Part shown: positions 19,001-26,299 of the stretch, piece after piece
Layout of the letters: each line of letters opens with the position of its first letter
Numbering within the stretch: position 1 is the first letter of the stretch
Origin: CAZTNW01 sp964614945
GTDB lineage: Bacteria > Caldisericota > JANLFM01
NCBI GenBank assembly: GCA_964614945.1
Contig: CAZTNW010000006.1
Span: 1 to 49,029, forward strand
DNA: 49,029 nucleotides
Direction: 5' to 3'
Notes under the pieces: generated by a model
What the model saw: only the letters and a program-made list of their open reading frames with translations
Told to the model about the DNA's origin: nothing
Database searches by the model: none
Made by a program: the position numbers and the translations under genes

Positions 19001-19865
19001 GCTACTTTATATGCCTGCTTATGAAGAATTAAGTCAAAGAGAGATGACCAAAAAACGCAATATTCAGGCAAGAGAAGTTAGGAAACAGGCAGTTGCTGGA
19101 ACTATTCAACTAACTAAAGAACAAGAAGAAGCCAATGAAAAGGAAATTGCAGAAACAGATAAACAGCTAAGAGATAATAAGATTGCAGACTTACAAAACT
19201 TAATCTCACAAATGAAGGCTGTTTGGGATGAGTATTATAGTTATTTGAACAATAAAATCAATGAATGGTATAATAATGAAGTCAAAAAAATAGATGATAG
19301 AGCAAGACAAGAGCATAGGTCTGCTTTATGGTCTGAAAAACAAAAAGAGAAATTAGATAAGGAAAGAGAGAAAAAAGAACGCAAGTTAATGAAGTTTAAG
19401 AAGGCTATTACTATTGCTCAAATTGTCTATAATACTACTGTAGGTATAATGAAACTTTGGGCAGATTTTGGTTTTCCTGCAGCTGTTCCTCTTACTGCTT
19501 TTTTGAGTGCTTTAAGTGTAGCTCAAATTGCAATGGTAGCATCTCAGAAATATGGCAAAGGTGGATTGGTAATAGGTGCTTCTCATTATAATGGTGGTGT
19601 TCCTGTAGAGTTGGAAGGTGGAGAGTTTATAATGTCCAAGAAGGCTACTACTGGTAATGAAGCAATCCTATATGCCATACAAGCAATGTTGTCCAGTAAG
19701 CAAGTTCCTAATATGTCAGATAATATTGTAGTTGACAAATTGACTAAGTTAACAGATGCTGTTAACAACTTAGAATTAAAGGCAGAATTCAAAGGACAGG
19801 TATTAAATGAAGTGCAGTTATACAAAAAGACCGTTAAAGGTCAAAGGTTAGCAAGGGTAATGTAA
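13098..19865 (+). CDS. Tape-measure protein, TP901-like
   Basis: A 2255-residue protein, the longest in the window, with AAGGA before ATG 13098. Residues about 540-800 form a long charged coiled coil. Residues about 885-1110 match the TP901/PhageMin_Tail core (SFGLSIEELGNSMYE, SINAYGYSVDS, FGIDIREVLTALATM). Hydrophobic helices follow near 1175-1215 and again near 2135-2175, then a Gly-rich end with GGVPVELEGGEFIMSKKA, all typical. At about 0.15 nm per residue the tail would be roughly 340 nm long, an inference. It sets tail length and helps DNA cross the envelope. Confidence 0.93.
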   Translation: MAKTTNEVNLVWKVKGQNELASAIRGIGSAIKSIDFDKLSEVTGVASILSSLQSNKFNFDVTTGTGIANSIKQVNNLLDELNQVKELRDAINKQPQAIGYYKSVSQTAVGIPPEMNLKNLTAMQRKLTMEMNKTIDEEIKHTLAGLRSIIISAKETVKGGNLEGQFISPEIREQVNVVTNFSDLFRDALHKNFAKFKGIKGMIGESIDSIFRNMSQETRDKVIYATKQEIAKTKEQLRLAKIELSQSKEPGDILNNALNVQRISVKLNNLKQLQTQYSQAVKVLSKQEADARAAGGVMKNVQSAKAKADVTANADDLGKLFKDVLFINNKASAKAVSEAIEQREKDLIDFITKSPVYSMTPEEKIKFTGESVTKQQDIIRYRELLGRKQNVVSETEFQAMQAGKKIYEVPANFTPQYLDELKNRIKNYSFTSKNLEGLLTQLDALGKLTEKYPAKEKLFLTDEEAEQVAQYMLDFKSMSKKITSELGKSKTMAVGEATRKLAPEEYTKAVTAAKPAYAMMGEVERADALNNLLLKRKDLESQISAVKKQITGLNEADDKAHIEKLQKLSKELNLTKVNADSIKAVNKDIKAENKKAEAEERKARQEEAARIKQDKDEAKKKAAEDKLALKQDAEIKRQNDKEAKERERQQKAENRQRDKEERERQKQQTAEQIQAKKQLNEEEKIAKKDIDLEYDTQRKIAELDEQRQVYAGKRINLTAVLNKKEELLTNNANLQREIETRLTALGEQRTKYLQVHNDLLRYDRMLANAVTEEERQQIALEKQQYMQAQNEETLQLHQLQMEKQQNDLTLTRCNLLIKTGAAHKENIMATIGHYLSLDKIVSRMSFVWTAMFSYQAMYAIQNGFMEAKNAAMTLNEQLQRMKSIMSDVERQSIPAIKRELLDLSKSFGLSIEELGNSMYEILSSNFNPEFAQKLLAGATKMATAGLSTLEEATSLLISSINAYGYSVDSINTLSDAFFEAVKVGRFTIGELGEDFATAAATAAIFGIDIREVLTALATMTNQGIKTNEAITALNRLMMNFASGGSAEAKKIAKELGIEMNSNAIKAKGLAGLVRDLNGATEEQIVALTGSVRAFKAMASVMTDPERYEKFYKEISNAAGATERALKEVEESQAFRLKKYKQEFTVGMMDIAELVMPLLIEGQKLLVSISKLFGGMGAKMALTTVAAGILAIAISKLIAKYNALSASIAGSNTQLAAASVAMKAASKIAAPVAIVAGIASIAAAIWQLASNAKKAKKEMDELNKSIDETVKEYETMYAAEEVEAKQKFETNIMHIREYVRIAKDETKTQERRKLALESVKKEMKALGELYPAEFENLDLEQLKLENNLVYWDKYEIAIENTTKALQRHIDKLKAFAKVAGYQATISKAQEAVNDLVVEIKMLFSDFDKEYKKLQEYSKIQWFYQGSKTISGTDLYNKLQRYFELTTKLNISPFTYTPPPKPPTVGYSKEPKELYDLYQDVMPILRYYREGPYLDNKFYKAIKQLYDLEKQKADLEKKLLQATSLMETEGKRILEEESNAQLDYLMKQRPSIPTGGREIAETGTTEKYDYRAALNIIEDAYLKAYETVSVGLDYDKIRELERAKEQELFDQAVEIINKIEKPTERDEAMLDFVKWLYDNRKERLTLILSNLKKKMDEASTAEVQSAIQKQMNDTINELLIAATQYQGFSLEEWKKKGATYKLPTTAGFQFGENKELQKILSEEDINIIKNFSMSPSTYKFYEKLVNDLKEQNKNYNLKKLIEDWIKAKNDNDIATQERISLEIMQIANNEKKFKLDLLQLSELLNSEAGLTAKELEELNTRIDLLGSGLWAAQLEYIVEAKTNVETTMERLDREYKSYNKKNIEIIKEWINSRLLSIEEIRKEANVLNTKFENLTIKEIDNLLLKPLPEDVKSVLDDRKNELGVSYKLLEQAHQEDLRILKTTQQKYYEDIDNLFEGKGTAKIFSIGVMKLLYMPAYEELSQREMTKKRNIQAREVRKQAVAGTIQLTKEQEEANEKEIAETDKQLRDNKIADLQNLISQMKAVWDEYYSYLNNKINEWYNNEVKKIDDRARQEHRSALWSEKQKEKLDKEREKKERKLMKFKKAITIAQIVYNTTVGIMKLWADFGFPAAVPLTAFLSALSVAQIAMVASQKYGKGGLVIGASHYNGGVPVELEGGEFIMSKKATTGNEAILYAIQAMLSSKQVPNMSDNIVVDKLTKLTDAVNNLELKAEFKGQVLNEVQLYKKTVKGQRLARVM

Positions 19866-19866
19866 A

Positions 19867-21786
19867 ATGGCAAATCCTATGCAAGTAAAACTGGTAATAT
19901 TTGATACTACCCATACTCGTTTATTAGGCAAAACTGATATAATTGCTTCTTTTGATGCTACAAGAGCTGTAAAAACAATAGATATAGACCCTATAAAGTT
20001 CATTGATGAAGATACTTTAATGGTATCAGAAAGAAAGTGCACTATAACTTTCGGTAATATTTATAATAGCTACAAATATGTAAAAGATAGATTGAATACA
20101 GTAGAAGAAGATACACGTTCTGTTCCTTATAATACATTTGGAGGAGTTGAATATGATATAGTAAACACAACCAGAATGATTAACTTTTTAGTTCCTTTCA
20201 CTTTATTAAGAGACAGAGATTTATATGACGATTTGGGTCAAGATATATTTGCTTATCCTGTTTATTACTTAACTTCTGACGATATTAGTTATATTCCTTT
20301 TGTTGATGAAGGAGAAGATAAATATAACAAGTATGACGAATATTATCAAGTAGAAAGAGGTAAGTATCATAATATACTTGTAGAGGTTTATTTTTATGAT
20401 AAGCTTCAGTATGTAGGAGTTGCGTTAATCAATACTCTTAAGTTTAACATTAAAAGTCAAGAATGGTCATTAGAGTTTACGGATGCTATAGGTATTATGA
20501 TAACTTGTCTTGATAAACTTGGAAGTTTGCCTTCTCTTTATCAAGGAGTTGATTATTCTGGATTGTTTCTTAAACATCTCTATGATATACCTAAACTTAC
20601 CATTGAATCTATGTATTACGATTTTATGGATATTTTTAATTATAAAGGATTTTACACTTATTATGGTAGTTCTTTAACATTAACAGTTAGGTGCACTTAT
20701 GGTTCTAATCATACCTACACATATTATGATTTTAAGTTAGAAGACACACAAAGCCAAATTGTTATAAATACTATACCTAATAATAATGGCTATAAAAGAT
20801 TGCAAAGAACTAATAATACTCCATTCCCTGGAGCTAATACTTATCAATATAAAAAGTATATCTATTATAAGGTCTGTAAAGATAGTCAAAATAATAATAT
20901 AGCTGAAATTGATGTATTATTCTTTGAAGTTTATAGAGGAAGAACAGGAGCCGAATGGAACAGTAACTATCATATTGTTAGAACAGCGTTACAAATTGTG
21001 TTTGGGCTAAAAGATTGTATTTATTATAGAGGAAGACAATCTGTTGAAGGTTCGTATTATTCATCTTATTATACTTTATTAAGTTTAGCTATTACAAAAT
21101 ATATGAATGACATAGGTGGAACTTGGATAAATAGTGGTATTAGTGCTGATTGGGATACAGGAGTTTATCCAGGTGCTATTGCAAGCTATAATTATGGATT
21201 TACTGCAACTAATCCTATAACTTTTGGAACTTCTCCTACTCCTTCTCAAGAAATGCAAAATATGTTCACTGCTTATAATGATGAAGGGTTTAATAGTCAA
21301 ATCAGTATCTTGGATGCTTATAAGCTACATTTGCTTTCAAAAGTGGAAACTATTTATAGCAGAGGTTATGATATTATCAGAAAACCATTTAAGAAAAGCA
21401 CAACTACCAATTTTACTGTTAATGGAAGATACATTAAAGAATTGACTATAGAACCTTATTATTATGAAAAGCCAGATTTATCGGTTATTGAAAACATTAC
21501 CAATTGGGAAGGTAAAACGAAAGATGAATTGCATACCAGAGTAAACCTTAAGGATTGGACTGCTTCCTTAATGGAAACTATACCTCCAGGTCAAACAGAA
21601 AAAATAACTGTTGCCATTATCCTCAAAGACACTTATTATAATGATATAGAGATAGGCAATAAGATAAGGATTTATCCTTTATATTATTGTTTGCCAGATG
21701 AACCTACAACGAATGAGCTTTATTTTATTGTTACTTCTATAAAGTGGAGCTTGAACGAATTAACTTTAGAAGGATTTAGAATATAA
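19867..21786 (+). CDS. Tail-tip or baseplate hub protein
   Basis: A 639-residue protein one base after the tape measure. Its position fits a Dit/Tal-type tail-tip protein. The N-terminal part (MQVKLVIFDTTHTRLLGK) and the C-terminal part (YNDIEIGNKIRIYPLY, then a strand-rich end) look like hub domains that enclose the tube. The middle is rich in Tyr, Asn and Asp and may be an inserted surface domain. It ends in a TAATG overlap with the next gene. I see no peptidase or glycosidase motif. Confidence 0.6.
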   Translation: MANPMQVKLVIFDTTHTRLLGKTDIIASFDATRAVKTIDIDPIKFIDEDTLMVSERKCTITFGNIYNSYKYVKDRLNTVEEDTRSVPYNTFGGVEYDIVNTTRMINFLVPFTLLRDRDLYDDLGQDIFAYPVYYLTSDDISYIPFVDEGEDKYNKYDEYYQVERGKYHNILVEVYFYDKLQYVGVALINTLKFNIKSQEWSLEFTDAIGIMITCLDKLGSLPSLYQGVDYSGLFLKHLYDIPKLTIESMYYDFMDIFNYKGFYTYYGSSLTLTVRCTYGSNHTYTYYDFKLEDTQSQIVINTIPNNNGYKRLQRTNNTPFPGANTYQYKKYIYYKVCKDSQNNNIAEIDVLFFEVYRGRTGAEWNSNYHIVRTALQIVFGLKDCIYYRGRQSVEGSYYSSYYTLLSLAITKYMNDIGGTWINSGISADWDTGVYPGAIASYNYGFTATNPITFGTSPTPSQEMQNMFTAYNDEGFNSQISILDAYKLHLLSKVETIYSRGYDIIRKPFKKSTTTNFTVNGRYIKELTIEPYYYEKPDLSVIENITNWEGKTKDELHTRVNLKDWTASLMETIPPGQTEKITVAIILKDTYYNDIEIGNKIRIYPLYYCLPDEPTTNELYFIVTSIKWSLNELTLEGFRI

Positions 21787-22469
21787 TGAGTTACCTGCAA
21801 TTATTTGGACATCAAGGTATAAGCATATTCAAGTTAATCTATGCTCAAGATGGCACAGATGTGTTTCCATCTGATAGCGTAAATGAATATGAAAGAGAGT
21901 TCAATCACGCTACCATTTATCATACCAGTCCTCCTTTAATTCTTCATCCCCAATTTGCACCTATAGAGAACTGGAGAGGACAGAGTTATGATATAGGTGG
22001 AGGTTATACAGTTAAGTTAACTCTGGAGATTTACAATGTTTTGGAACAAGCAAGAGAGATACTTAAGTTATTCTATTACCTAAATTTGATTAAGCAAAAT
22101 CCCTTTGTTTATCAGCTTAAGATATTTCCTTTATACAGCAACTATGAAAATGCTTCCAACTTTTCATTTTTAGGGACTTTGAGTTCTGATTTAGAGATTG
22201 ATAATGTAAAGAAGTTTATCAATACTGCTCAAAAGATAACTTTGAGTTTTAATAGCGAAGATATTGTGTCTGGATTGCCGTATATTGCACCAGAAGCTAC
22301 ATTACACGATAACTTTAAGCCAATAAATAATGGAGATATAAGAGATGTAGATGATTATGAACACGAAGATATAGGTGAAGTAGAAAGACCATCTACACCC
22401 AGTTATGATGAAATACCTAAATATTTGAGAGAGTTATTTAATTTACCAGAACCAGAACCTGGAGAATAA
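21786..22469 (+). CDS. Tail-tip protein, unknown
   Basis: A 227-residue protein coupled to the previous gene by a TAATG overlap, with AAGGA upstream. It is beta-rich with an acidic, Pro-rich tail that includes YEHEDIGEVERPSTPSYDEI. A related peptide (REHEDIGDSRTPEEIPE) appears in the small broken reading frame right after it, so the acidic tail may be a shared docking peptide for a fibre or chaperone. Family not recognised. Confidence 0.6.
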   Translation: MSYLQLFGHQGISIFKLIYAQDGTDVFPSDSVNEYEREFNHATIYHTSPPLILHPQFAPIENWRGQSYDIGGGYTVKLTLEIYNVLEQAREILKLFYYLNLIKQNPFVYQLKIFPLYSNYENASNFSFLGTLSSDLEIDNVKKFINTAQKITLSFNSEDIVSGLPYIAPEATLHDNFKPINNGDIRDVDDYEHEDIGEVERPSTPSYDEIPKYLRELFNLPEPEPGE

Positions 22470-22470
22470 A

Positions 22471-22639
22471 ATGGTTTACACAAAATATAATCCTAATGAG
22501 TTAATTCCAAAGTTAAAAGCAAGATTAAACTTGACAGAAAGATGGTGAATCTTGGTCAACAGGTAGAGAACACGAAGACATTGGTGATAGCAGAACACCA
22601 GAAGAAATACCAGAATGTCCCTATAACAAACAAGAATAA
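22471..22639 (+). pseudogene. Small frameshifted reading frame related to upstream tail-gene C-terminus
   Basis: ATG 22471 has GGAG upstream and opens a frame that stops at 22548 after 25 codons (MVYTKYNPNELIPK...). One base over, from 22541, a second frame continues for 32 codons with REHEDIGDSRTPEEIPE, clearly like the tail of the preceding gene (YEHEDIGEVERP...EIP). Removing one A near 22538-22540 would fuse them into one protein of about 55 residues. It may be a real mutation, a read error in the AAA run, or recoding. A hairpin (22647-22668) follows. Confidence 0.5.
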
Positions 22640-22723
22640 AATAAAAGGGATGGTGATATTATCATCCCTGATAGTGTATGGACAACAAAAAAACAGTAAC
22701 ATTGTAACAATAAGGAGGTTAAA

Positions 22724-22993
22724 ATGTTATCAGTTCAAGAAAGTATAGTGCCAGGTAATCTGGCACGTGATGTTAATACCTTTGCCAGTGGAGGCAGTCC
22801 TACATCGTTTGTGCCTTGTAGGTGGATAATGGCACAGGAAGATTTGGCTGTTAAATTATATTTTGCAGGAGATCCTACTACGGCAGTTAAGGCAAATTTA
22901 TTAGGTGGGATAGTATATGATTTTTGTGTAGTAAAAGTCACTACTCAAGCAGATGATTTGATAGCAGCTGATAAGTTATTGATAGGATATTAA
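22724..22993 (+). CDS. Small tail-fibre-region protein, unknown
   Basis: An 89-residue protein with a perfect AAGGAGG site before ATG 22724. The pattern (LAVKLYFAGDPTTAVKANLLGG, then VVKVTTQADDL) resembles small beta-barrel proteins found next to receptor-binding genes in many phages. It could be a trimeric tip or adaptor subunit. It lies just before the LRR-like gene, whose start follows one base after its stop, so the two are probably co-translated. Confidence 0.6.
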   Translation: MLSVQESIVPGNLARDVNTFASGGSPTSFVPCRWIMAQEDLAVKLYFAGDPTTAVKANLLGGIVYDFCVVKVTTQADDLIAADKLLIGY

Positions 22994-22994
22994 G

Positions 22995-23840
22995 ATGAGA
23001 ATGGGTTTAGGAAGGGGAATGGGCAAAGGTTGTAGGGGAATAATCAAAATTCCTGATACCGCTCCCGAGATGAGCTTCGGTGCAAATAGTAATAATTTAT
23101 TTACGCTTGCTTGGCAAGGTCAACCAACTTCGGGAGATATCAATACACTTGTCAATGGTGGCTATCTCTCGTTTACAGGAACTATAACAGCTGAATATTA
23201 TTCTGGATATTGGCGATTTACCATCACTTCTGGTGCAAAGATTGTAGTGAAGCAATTTCGGAAGCTGAAGATATTGTATATTAATAGTTATGCTCAATGC
23301 ACTTGGGTATACAATAAAGCAATGCCGAAAACATTAACTTATCTATACCTGAATGGACATACTATATATTGGACTTATACTGGAGCTCTTCCTGCTGGAT
23401 TAACTCTTGTAGATTTATACGGTTCAAATATAAAATGGATTTGGAACGGAAACTTGCCGACTGGATTGACTTATCTCTATTTGTTTGGAGCCAATATCAG
23501 GTGGGATTATGAAGGAGCACTTCCGACTGAATTATCAGATAGATTATATTTAATTGGTGCAAATATCAATTGGACTGGATGGGGAGTTCAAGAATCATTC
23601 TCTTTCGGTGCCAAGATTTTAACTTCTGGGAACTATGGTATCAATATTAGCAACTCTCCAGTTGCAAATGAATCCGAGACAGCTAACTTCTTGAGCAAGA
23701 TAGACGCAGTAGCTCTGGATTGTGCCAGCAATCCGCAAACGCTTGCTTTTAAGAAGACAACCAATATTACCAGTGAAGAGTATCTGCCAATCCTACAATC
23801 GCTAACGAATAAGCACTACACTATAGTATTGGGGAGTTAA
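22995..23840 (+). CDS. LRR-like candidate receptor-binding protein
   Basis: A 281-residue protein. Residues about 92-195 (bases 23268-23579) hold four or five tandem units of about 23-25 residues with the pattern P-x-x-L-T-x-L-Y-L-x-G-x-x-I-x-W (for example LPTGLTYLYLFGANIRW), which is leucine-rich-repeat-like with a conserved Trp. The start ATG 22995 follows the previous stop. The N-terminus is Gly and Arg-rich (MRMGLGRGMGKG) and could anchor to the tail. Its codons look more G+C-rich than its neighbours (gctcccgag, ttcgggagat), hinting at transfer. Position suggests host recognition. Confidence 0.6.
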   Translation: MRMGLGRGMGKGCRGIIKIPDTAPEMSFGANSNNLFTLAWQGQPTSGDINTLVNGGYLSFTGTITAEYYSGYWRFTITSGAKIVVKQFRKLKILYINSYAQCTWVYNKAMPKTLTYLYLNGHTIYWTYTGALPAGLTLVDLYGSNIKWIWNGNLPTGLTYLYLFGANIRWDYEGALPTELSDRLYLIGANINWTGWGVQESFSFGAKILTSGNYGINISNSPVANESETANFLSKIDAVALDCASNPQTLAFKKTTNITSEEYLPILQSLTNKHYTIVLGS

Positions 23841-23842
23841 AG

Positions 23843-24028
23843 ATGAGAGCAATAGATTACAATGGCTATGCATTGATTATCCGAGATGGAAAATACGAAG
23901 TAGTAGAAGGAAATGGCACAATCTATACTACGGATAACCAAGGAATAGAAGTGCAAACCTTTGCCACGGAAGAAGATATGCAAGATTATATTGCAGAACA
24001 TAACTTAAAACTTAAAGAAGATAACTAA
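23843..24028 (+). CDS. Small acidic protein, unknown
   Basis: A 61-residue protein two bases after the LRR-like gene, with GGGGAG before ATG 23843. It reads as a small beta hairpin followed by an acidic helix (VQTFATEEDMQDYIAEHNLK). It could be a chaperone or cap for the preceding fibre protein, but that is only from position. Its codon use resembles that of the LRR-like gene. Confidence 0.55.
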   Translation: MRAIDYNGYALIIRDGKYEVVEGNGTIYTTDNQGIEVQTFATEEDMQDYIAEHNLKLKEDN

Positions 24029-24079
24029 ATTTTGGCTTATAAAATTTGGCTTTAATAAAGGAAGATAAAGGGAAAAAAA

Positions 24080-24781
24080 ATGACCAGATACAATGCCTTT
24101 AATTTAACTAAGATTTGGCAAGATAAGCTAAATCTGCAGGATTTTATGTTAAATCTGATAGGTGTCAGATTTCCTGAAAGCAAAAAATACAGGTTTACAG
24201 ACCTGATTTTAGTAATTATCAATATTGCAGGCAAAGTTTATTATTATGAATTTTCTGCTTCTACCAAACCTTATTTGGATAAAATATTCAAAGCTGATAA
24301 GATAGGTTATCAAGGAATGTTGCTTCCAGGTTATTATCCAGATTTCTGGAAGGTAGAAAGCAGATATGATAATAAACTAATTCAAGCTTATGAAGTTCCT
24401 GTAGCCATAGCTTCTTTAGATGTTACCAGTAGTAAAGAAAAGCTATATAAGCTGGGAAGGTATGGTATAGTTAAAGGAATAGATTTAAGATTATGTCAAA
24501 GTAGAAGGAATGCTCGTAACATTGGAGAGGTAATGTCTCAATGTTTGGCTAAAAATGATGATATGCTGCAACTTATGGGATTAGCAGGATTACAATATAA
24601 ACAAACAGGAAGGAAGTTTGTCAGTTATTATTTGACAAAAGAAGTGAGTGGTTATCCTGTTGTTCCTGAGACTAATTGGAAAAACATAAAGATTGAAAAT
24701 TCAAATCCTTATGCTATGATAATTAAAGAAAAAAGTTATAAAAAAGGAGATAACGATTATGGCAATGAAGAAGATAACTAA
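24080..24781 (+). CDS. Unknown protein before endolysin, possible wall hydrolase relative
   Basis: A 233-residue protein directly before the amidase and overlapping it by 23 bases. The order FSASTKPYLDKIFKADKIGYQ - MLLPGYYPDFWKV - AYEVPVAIASLD - SQCLAKNDDMLQ recalls a phage family in which a similar chain (TT-P-G, PGQY, ALxQ, SAGCQ) precedes lysis genes. The His and Asp residues expected in that family are mostly absent here, so it may be inactive or wrongly assigned. It is real by its ribosome binding site and codon use. Function is uncertain. Confidence 0.55.
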   Translation: MTRYNAFNLTKIWQDKLNLQDFMLNLIGVRFPESKKYRFTDLILVIINIAGKVYYYEFSASTKPYLDKIFKADKIGYQGMLLPGYYPDFWKVESRYDNKLIQAYEVPVAIASLDVTSSKEKLYKLGRYGIVKGIDLRLCQSRRNARNIGEVMSQCLAKNDDMLQLMGLAGLQYKQTGRKFVSYYLTKEVSGYPVVPETNWKNIKIENSNPYAMIIKEKSYKKGDNDYGNEEDN

Positions 24782-25232
24782 TATTATAGTGCACTGTTCA
24801 GATTCAGAGTTTGGAAGTGCATCTATGATTAGACAATGGCACCTAAAGCAGGGTTGGAAAGATATAGGCTATCATTTCGTAATTGATAATGGTCTGCTTG
24901 TTCCCAAAGCTGGTAATTGGCAGAAAGAGTTAAGATTAACTCAGTTAGATGGAAGTATAGAAGTAGGCAGATATTTGGATGGAGACAGTTTTATAAATGA
25001 TAATGAGATAGGAGCTCACGCTTTAGGTTACAATGGAAATTCTATAGGTTTATGTTTAATAGGAGTTAAGAGTTTTACCCCCAAACAATTTAATAGTTTG
25101 GCATATCTCTTAAAAGAGATGTTAACTTATTTCGGGTTAAAAAAAGATTGTATTAAGGGACACTATCAAGTTTGCAAAAACAAGACTTGTCCCAACTTTG
25201 ATGTTCCCAAGTTTGTTCAAGAGAGGTTATGA
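24759..25232 (+). CDS. N-acetylmuramoyl-L-alanine amidase endolysin
   Basis: A 157-residue single-domain Amidase_2 enzyme with AAGGAG before ATG 24759. Zinc ligands are visible: His in IIVHCSDS near residue 12, His in IGAHALGYN near 88, and a C-terminal Cys/His pair in GHYQVCKNKTCPNFD. It cuts the amide bond between muramic acid and L-alanine in peptidoglycan and would release progeny. No signal peptide is seen, so the holin encoded next is presumably needed for access to the wall. Confidence 0.9.
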   Translation: MAMKKITNIIVHCSDSEFGSASMIRQWHLKQGWKDIGYHFVIDNGLLVPKAGNWQKELRLTQLDGSIEVGRYLDGDSFINDNEIGAHALGYNGNSIGLCLIGVKSFTPKQFNSLAYLLKEMLTYFGLKKDCIKGHYQVCKNKTCPNFDVPKFVQERL

Positions 25233-25489
25233 TGTTTAAGAAAATAGGATTAAATGCAAGCAGCTTAAAGCATTATGCAGGAACTAATATAATTGTAAAT
25301 ATGTTTATGTTGGTAAATGCAGGCTTTGTTTATGGTGCTATTGTAGCTATGGCAATGCAGATTTTAGTAGAGTTTAATCAGGCTACAGGAAGTTCATTGG
25401 GATTAAGAGAATATCTTAAAACTAAATGGAAAGATACCCTTTGGGATACCCTGTTTGCTATTGCAGGTATTCTTGTTATACTGTTATAA
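25229..25489 (+). CDS. Holin
   Basis: An 86-residue membrane protein starting in an ATGATG that overlaps the endolysin stop codon. Two hydrophobic segments are visible, about residues 18-46 (NIIVNMFMLVNAGFVYGAIV) and 70-86 (WDTLFAIAGILVILL), separated by a polar loop. Small size, two membrane segments, and coupling to the amidase fit a phage holin that permeabilises the inner membrane at lysis time. A second ATG at 25232 could give a slightly shorter form, as in dual-start holins. Confidence 0.75.
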   Translation: MMFKKIGLNASSLKHYAGTNIIVNMFMLVNAGFVYGAIVAMAMQILVEFNQATGSSLGLREYLKTKWKDTLWDTLFAIAGILVILL

Positions 25490-25493
25490 GTAT

Positions 25494-25555
25494 CGGGGGA
25501 AGAGAAAACGGGACAGGTTTTTTCCTTGTCTTTTTCCCTGTCCCTCTCTTTCCCG
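25494..25555. terminator. Composite bidirectional terminator between convergent blocks
   Basis: A long hairpin with an inner 8-bp stem GGGACAGG (25510-25517) / CCTGTCCC (25537-25544) and an outer imperfect stem 25494-25504 / 25546-25555. On the minus strand the inner stem is followed by GTTTTCTCTT, and on the plus strand by TCTCTTT. It stands immediately after the holin and would separate late plus-strand from early minus-strand transcription. Confidence 0.65.
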
Positions 25556-25813
25556 TAAATAACACAAAATCGTTACTTTTAATTTTAAGGCACTTTTTAA
25601 GCATTTTGAGAGAGGTTATCCTCAAAATGGAGTAATCATACTGCTTAATATGAGAAAGTTAATAAGAAGCCCCTCAAATTTCGTTTAATGGCATTTTAAT
25701 ATGTCTACATCCATTCCTTTTTCCCAATTCCGTTTCAGGAACACCTTGTAACATAATATAAGTTATTATATTAACATAAATTGAGTATGATTATAAGGGT
25801 CTTTCCTATTATT

Positions 25814-25842
25814 CTGTTACATCCTGTTACATCCTGTTACAT
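25814..25842. repeat. Three tandem copies of CTGTTACATC
   Basis: CTGTTACATC at 25814-25823 and 25824-25833, then CTGTTACAT at 25834-25842, head to tail with a 10-base period, about one DNA turn. An inverted partner TGTAACA lies at 25747-25753. A protein binding all copies would sit on one face of the helix. Confidence 0.85.
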
Positions 25843-26092
25843 ATTTATTTTACAAAATGCATAAATTCTATCAAAGAAATTTAAGCCAATTTTAAGGGTG
25901 TTAAATTAAAAAGGCATAAATTATACTAACCAACATATAGAAGTTCATTAGCGTTGAGATTTGACCCCTTAAAATCAATTTTGAGGATATGGTAACATCC
26001 CCGTTTTCCAAATTAAGAAAAACAAGACTCAAAAATTTGGATTAAGAGAAAGAAAAGAAAAGTAACATAAAAGAAAAGAAAGAGAAAGAGGA

Positions 26093-26215
26093 ATATATTA
26101 GATCTTAGATCTTATATATCTTAAAGATTATATATATATTATATATAATATATATCTTAGATATCTTAGATCTTAGAGATCTTTTATATTATAAAAAGAT
26201 CTTTCTACTTCATAG
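26093..26215. repeat. AT-rich palindromic core with repeated TTAGATCTTA units
   Basis: Almost pure A/T with many copies of the palindrome AGATCT or its extension TTAGATCTTA, for example at 26099-26113 and near 26165-26185, around a central (TA)n stretch. It lies between a polypurine tract on the left and a polypyrimidine tract on the right that are rough inverted copies of each other. This can melt or extrude easily and is a fair origin candidate. Confidence 0.65.
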
Positions 26216-26299
26216 TTTTATTTATAAGACTAATTTATTAGGGTTATAAATAAGTTTATGAAGAATGAGATTTAGACTTCTTTCTTTATCTTTCTTTGG

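Larger units (their letters stand above)
25556..26299. other. Non-coding AT-rich region between convergent operons
   Basis: About 740 bases with no supported gene. In order it holds several TTTTAAG-type motifs, an inverted copy of TGTAACA (25747-25753), a triple tandem repeat (25814-25842), a purine-rich tract (26046-26092), a very AT-rich palindromic core (26093-26215), and the start of a pyrimidine-rich tract that runs into the next gene. Candidate origin, pausing region or recombination site; function unknown. Confidence 0.6.

Noticed and set aside
22542..22748. A 68-residue plus-strand frame between tail genes
   Set aside because: Its start overlaps the stop of the broken small frame, its content does not look like protein, and another frame here shows real similarity to the upstream gene.
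25426..25635. A 69-residue frame overlapping the holin end and the terminator
   Set aside because: It reads through the composite hairpin and has no ribosome binding site.
25814..25842. CRISPR-like array from the CTGTTACATC repeats
   Set aside because: The repeats are head to tail with no spacers.
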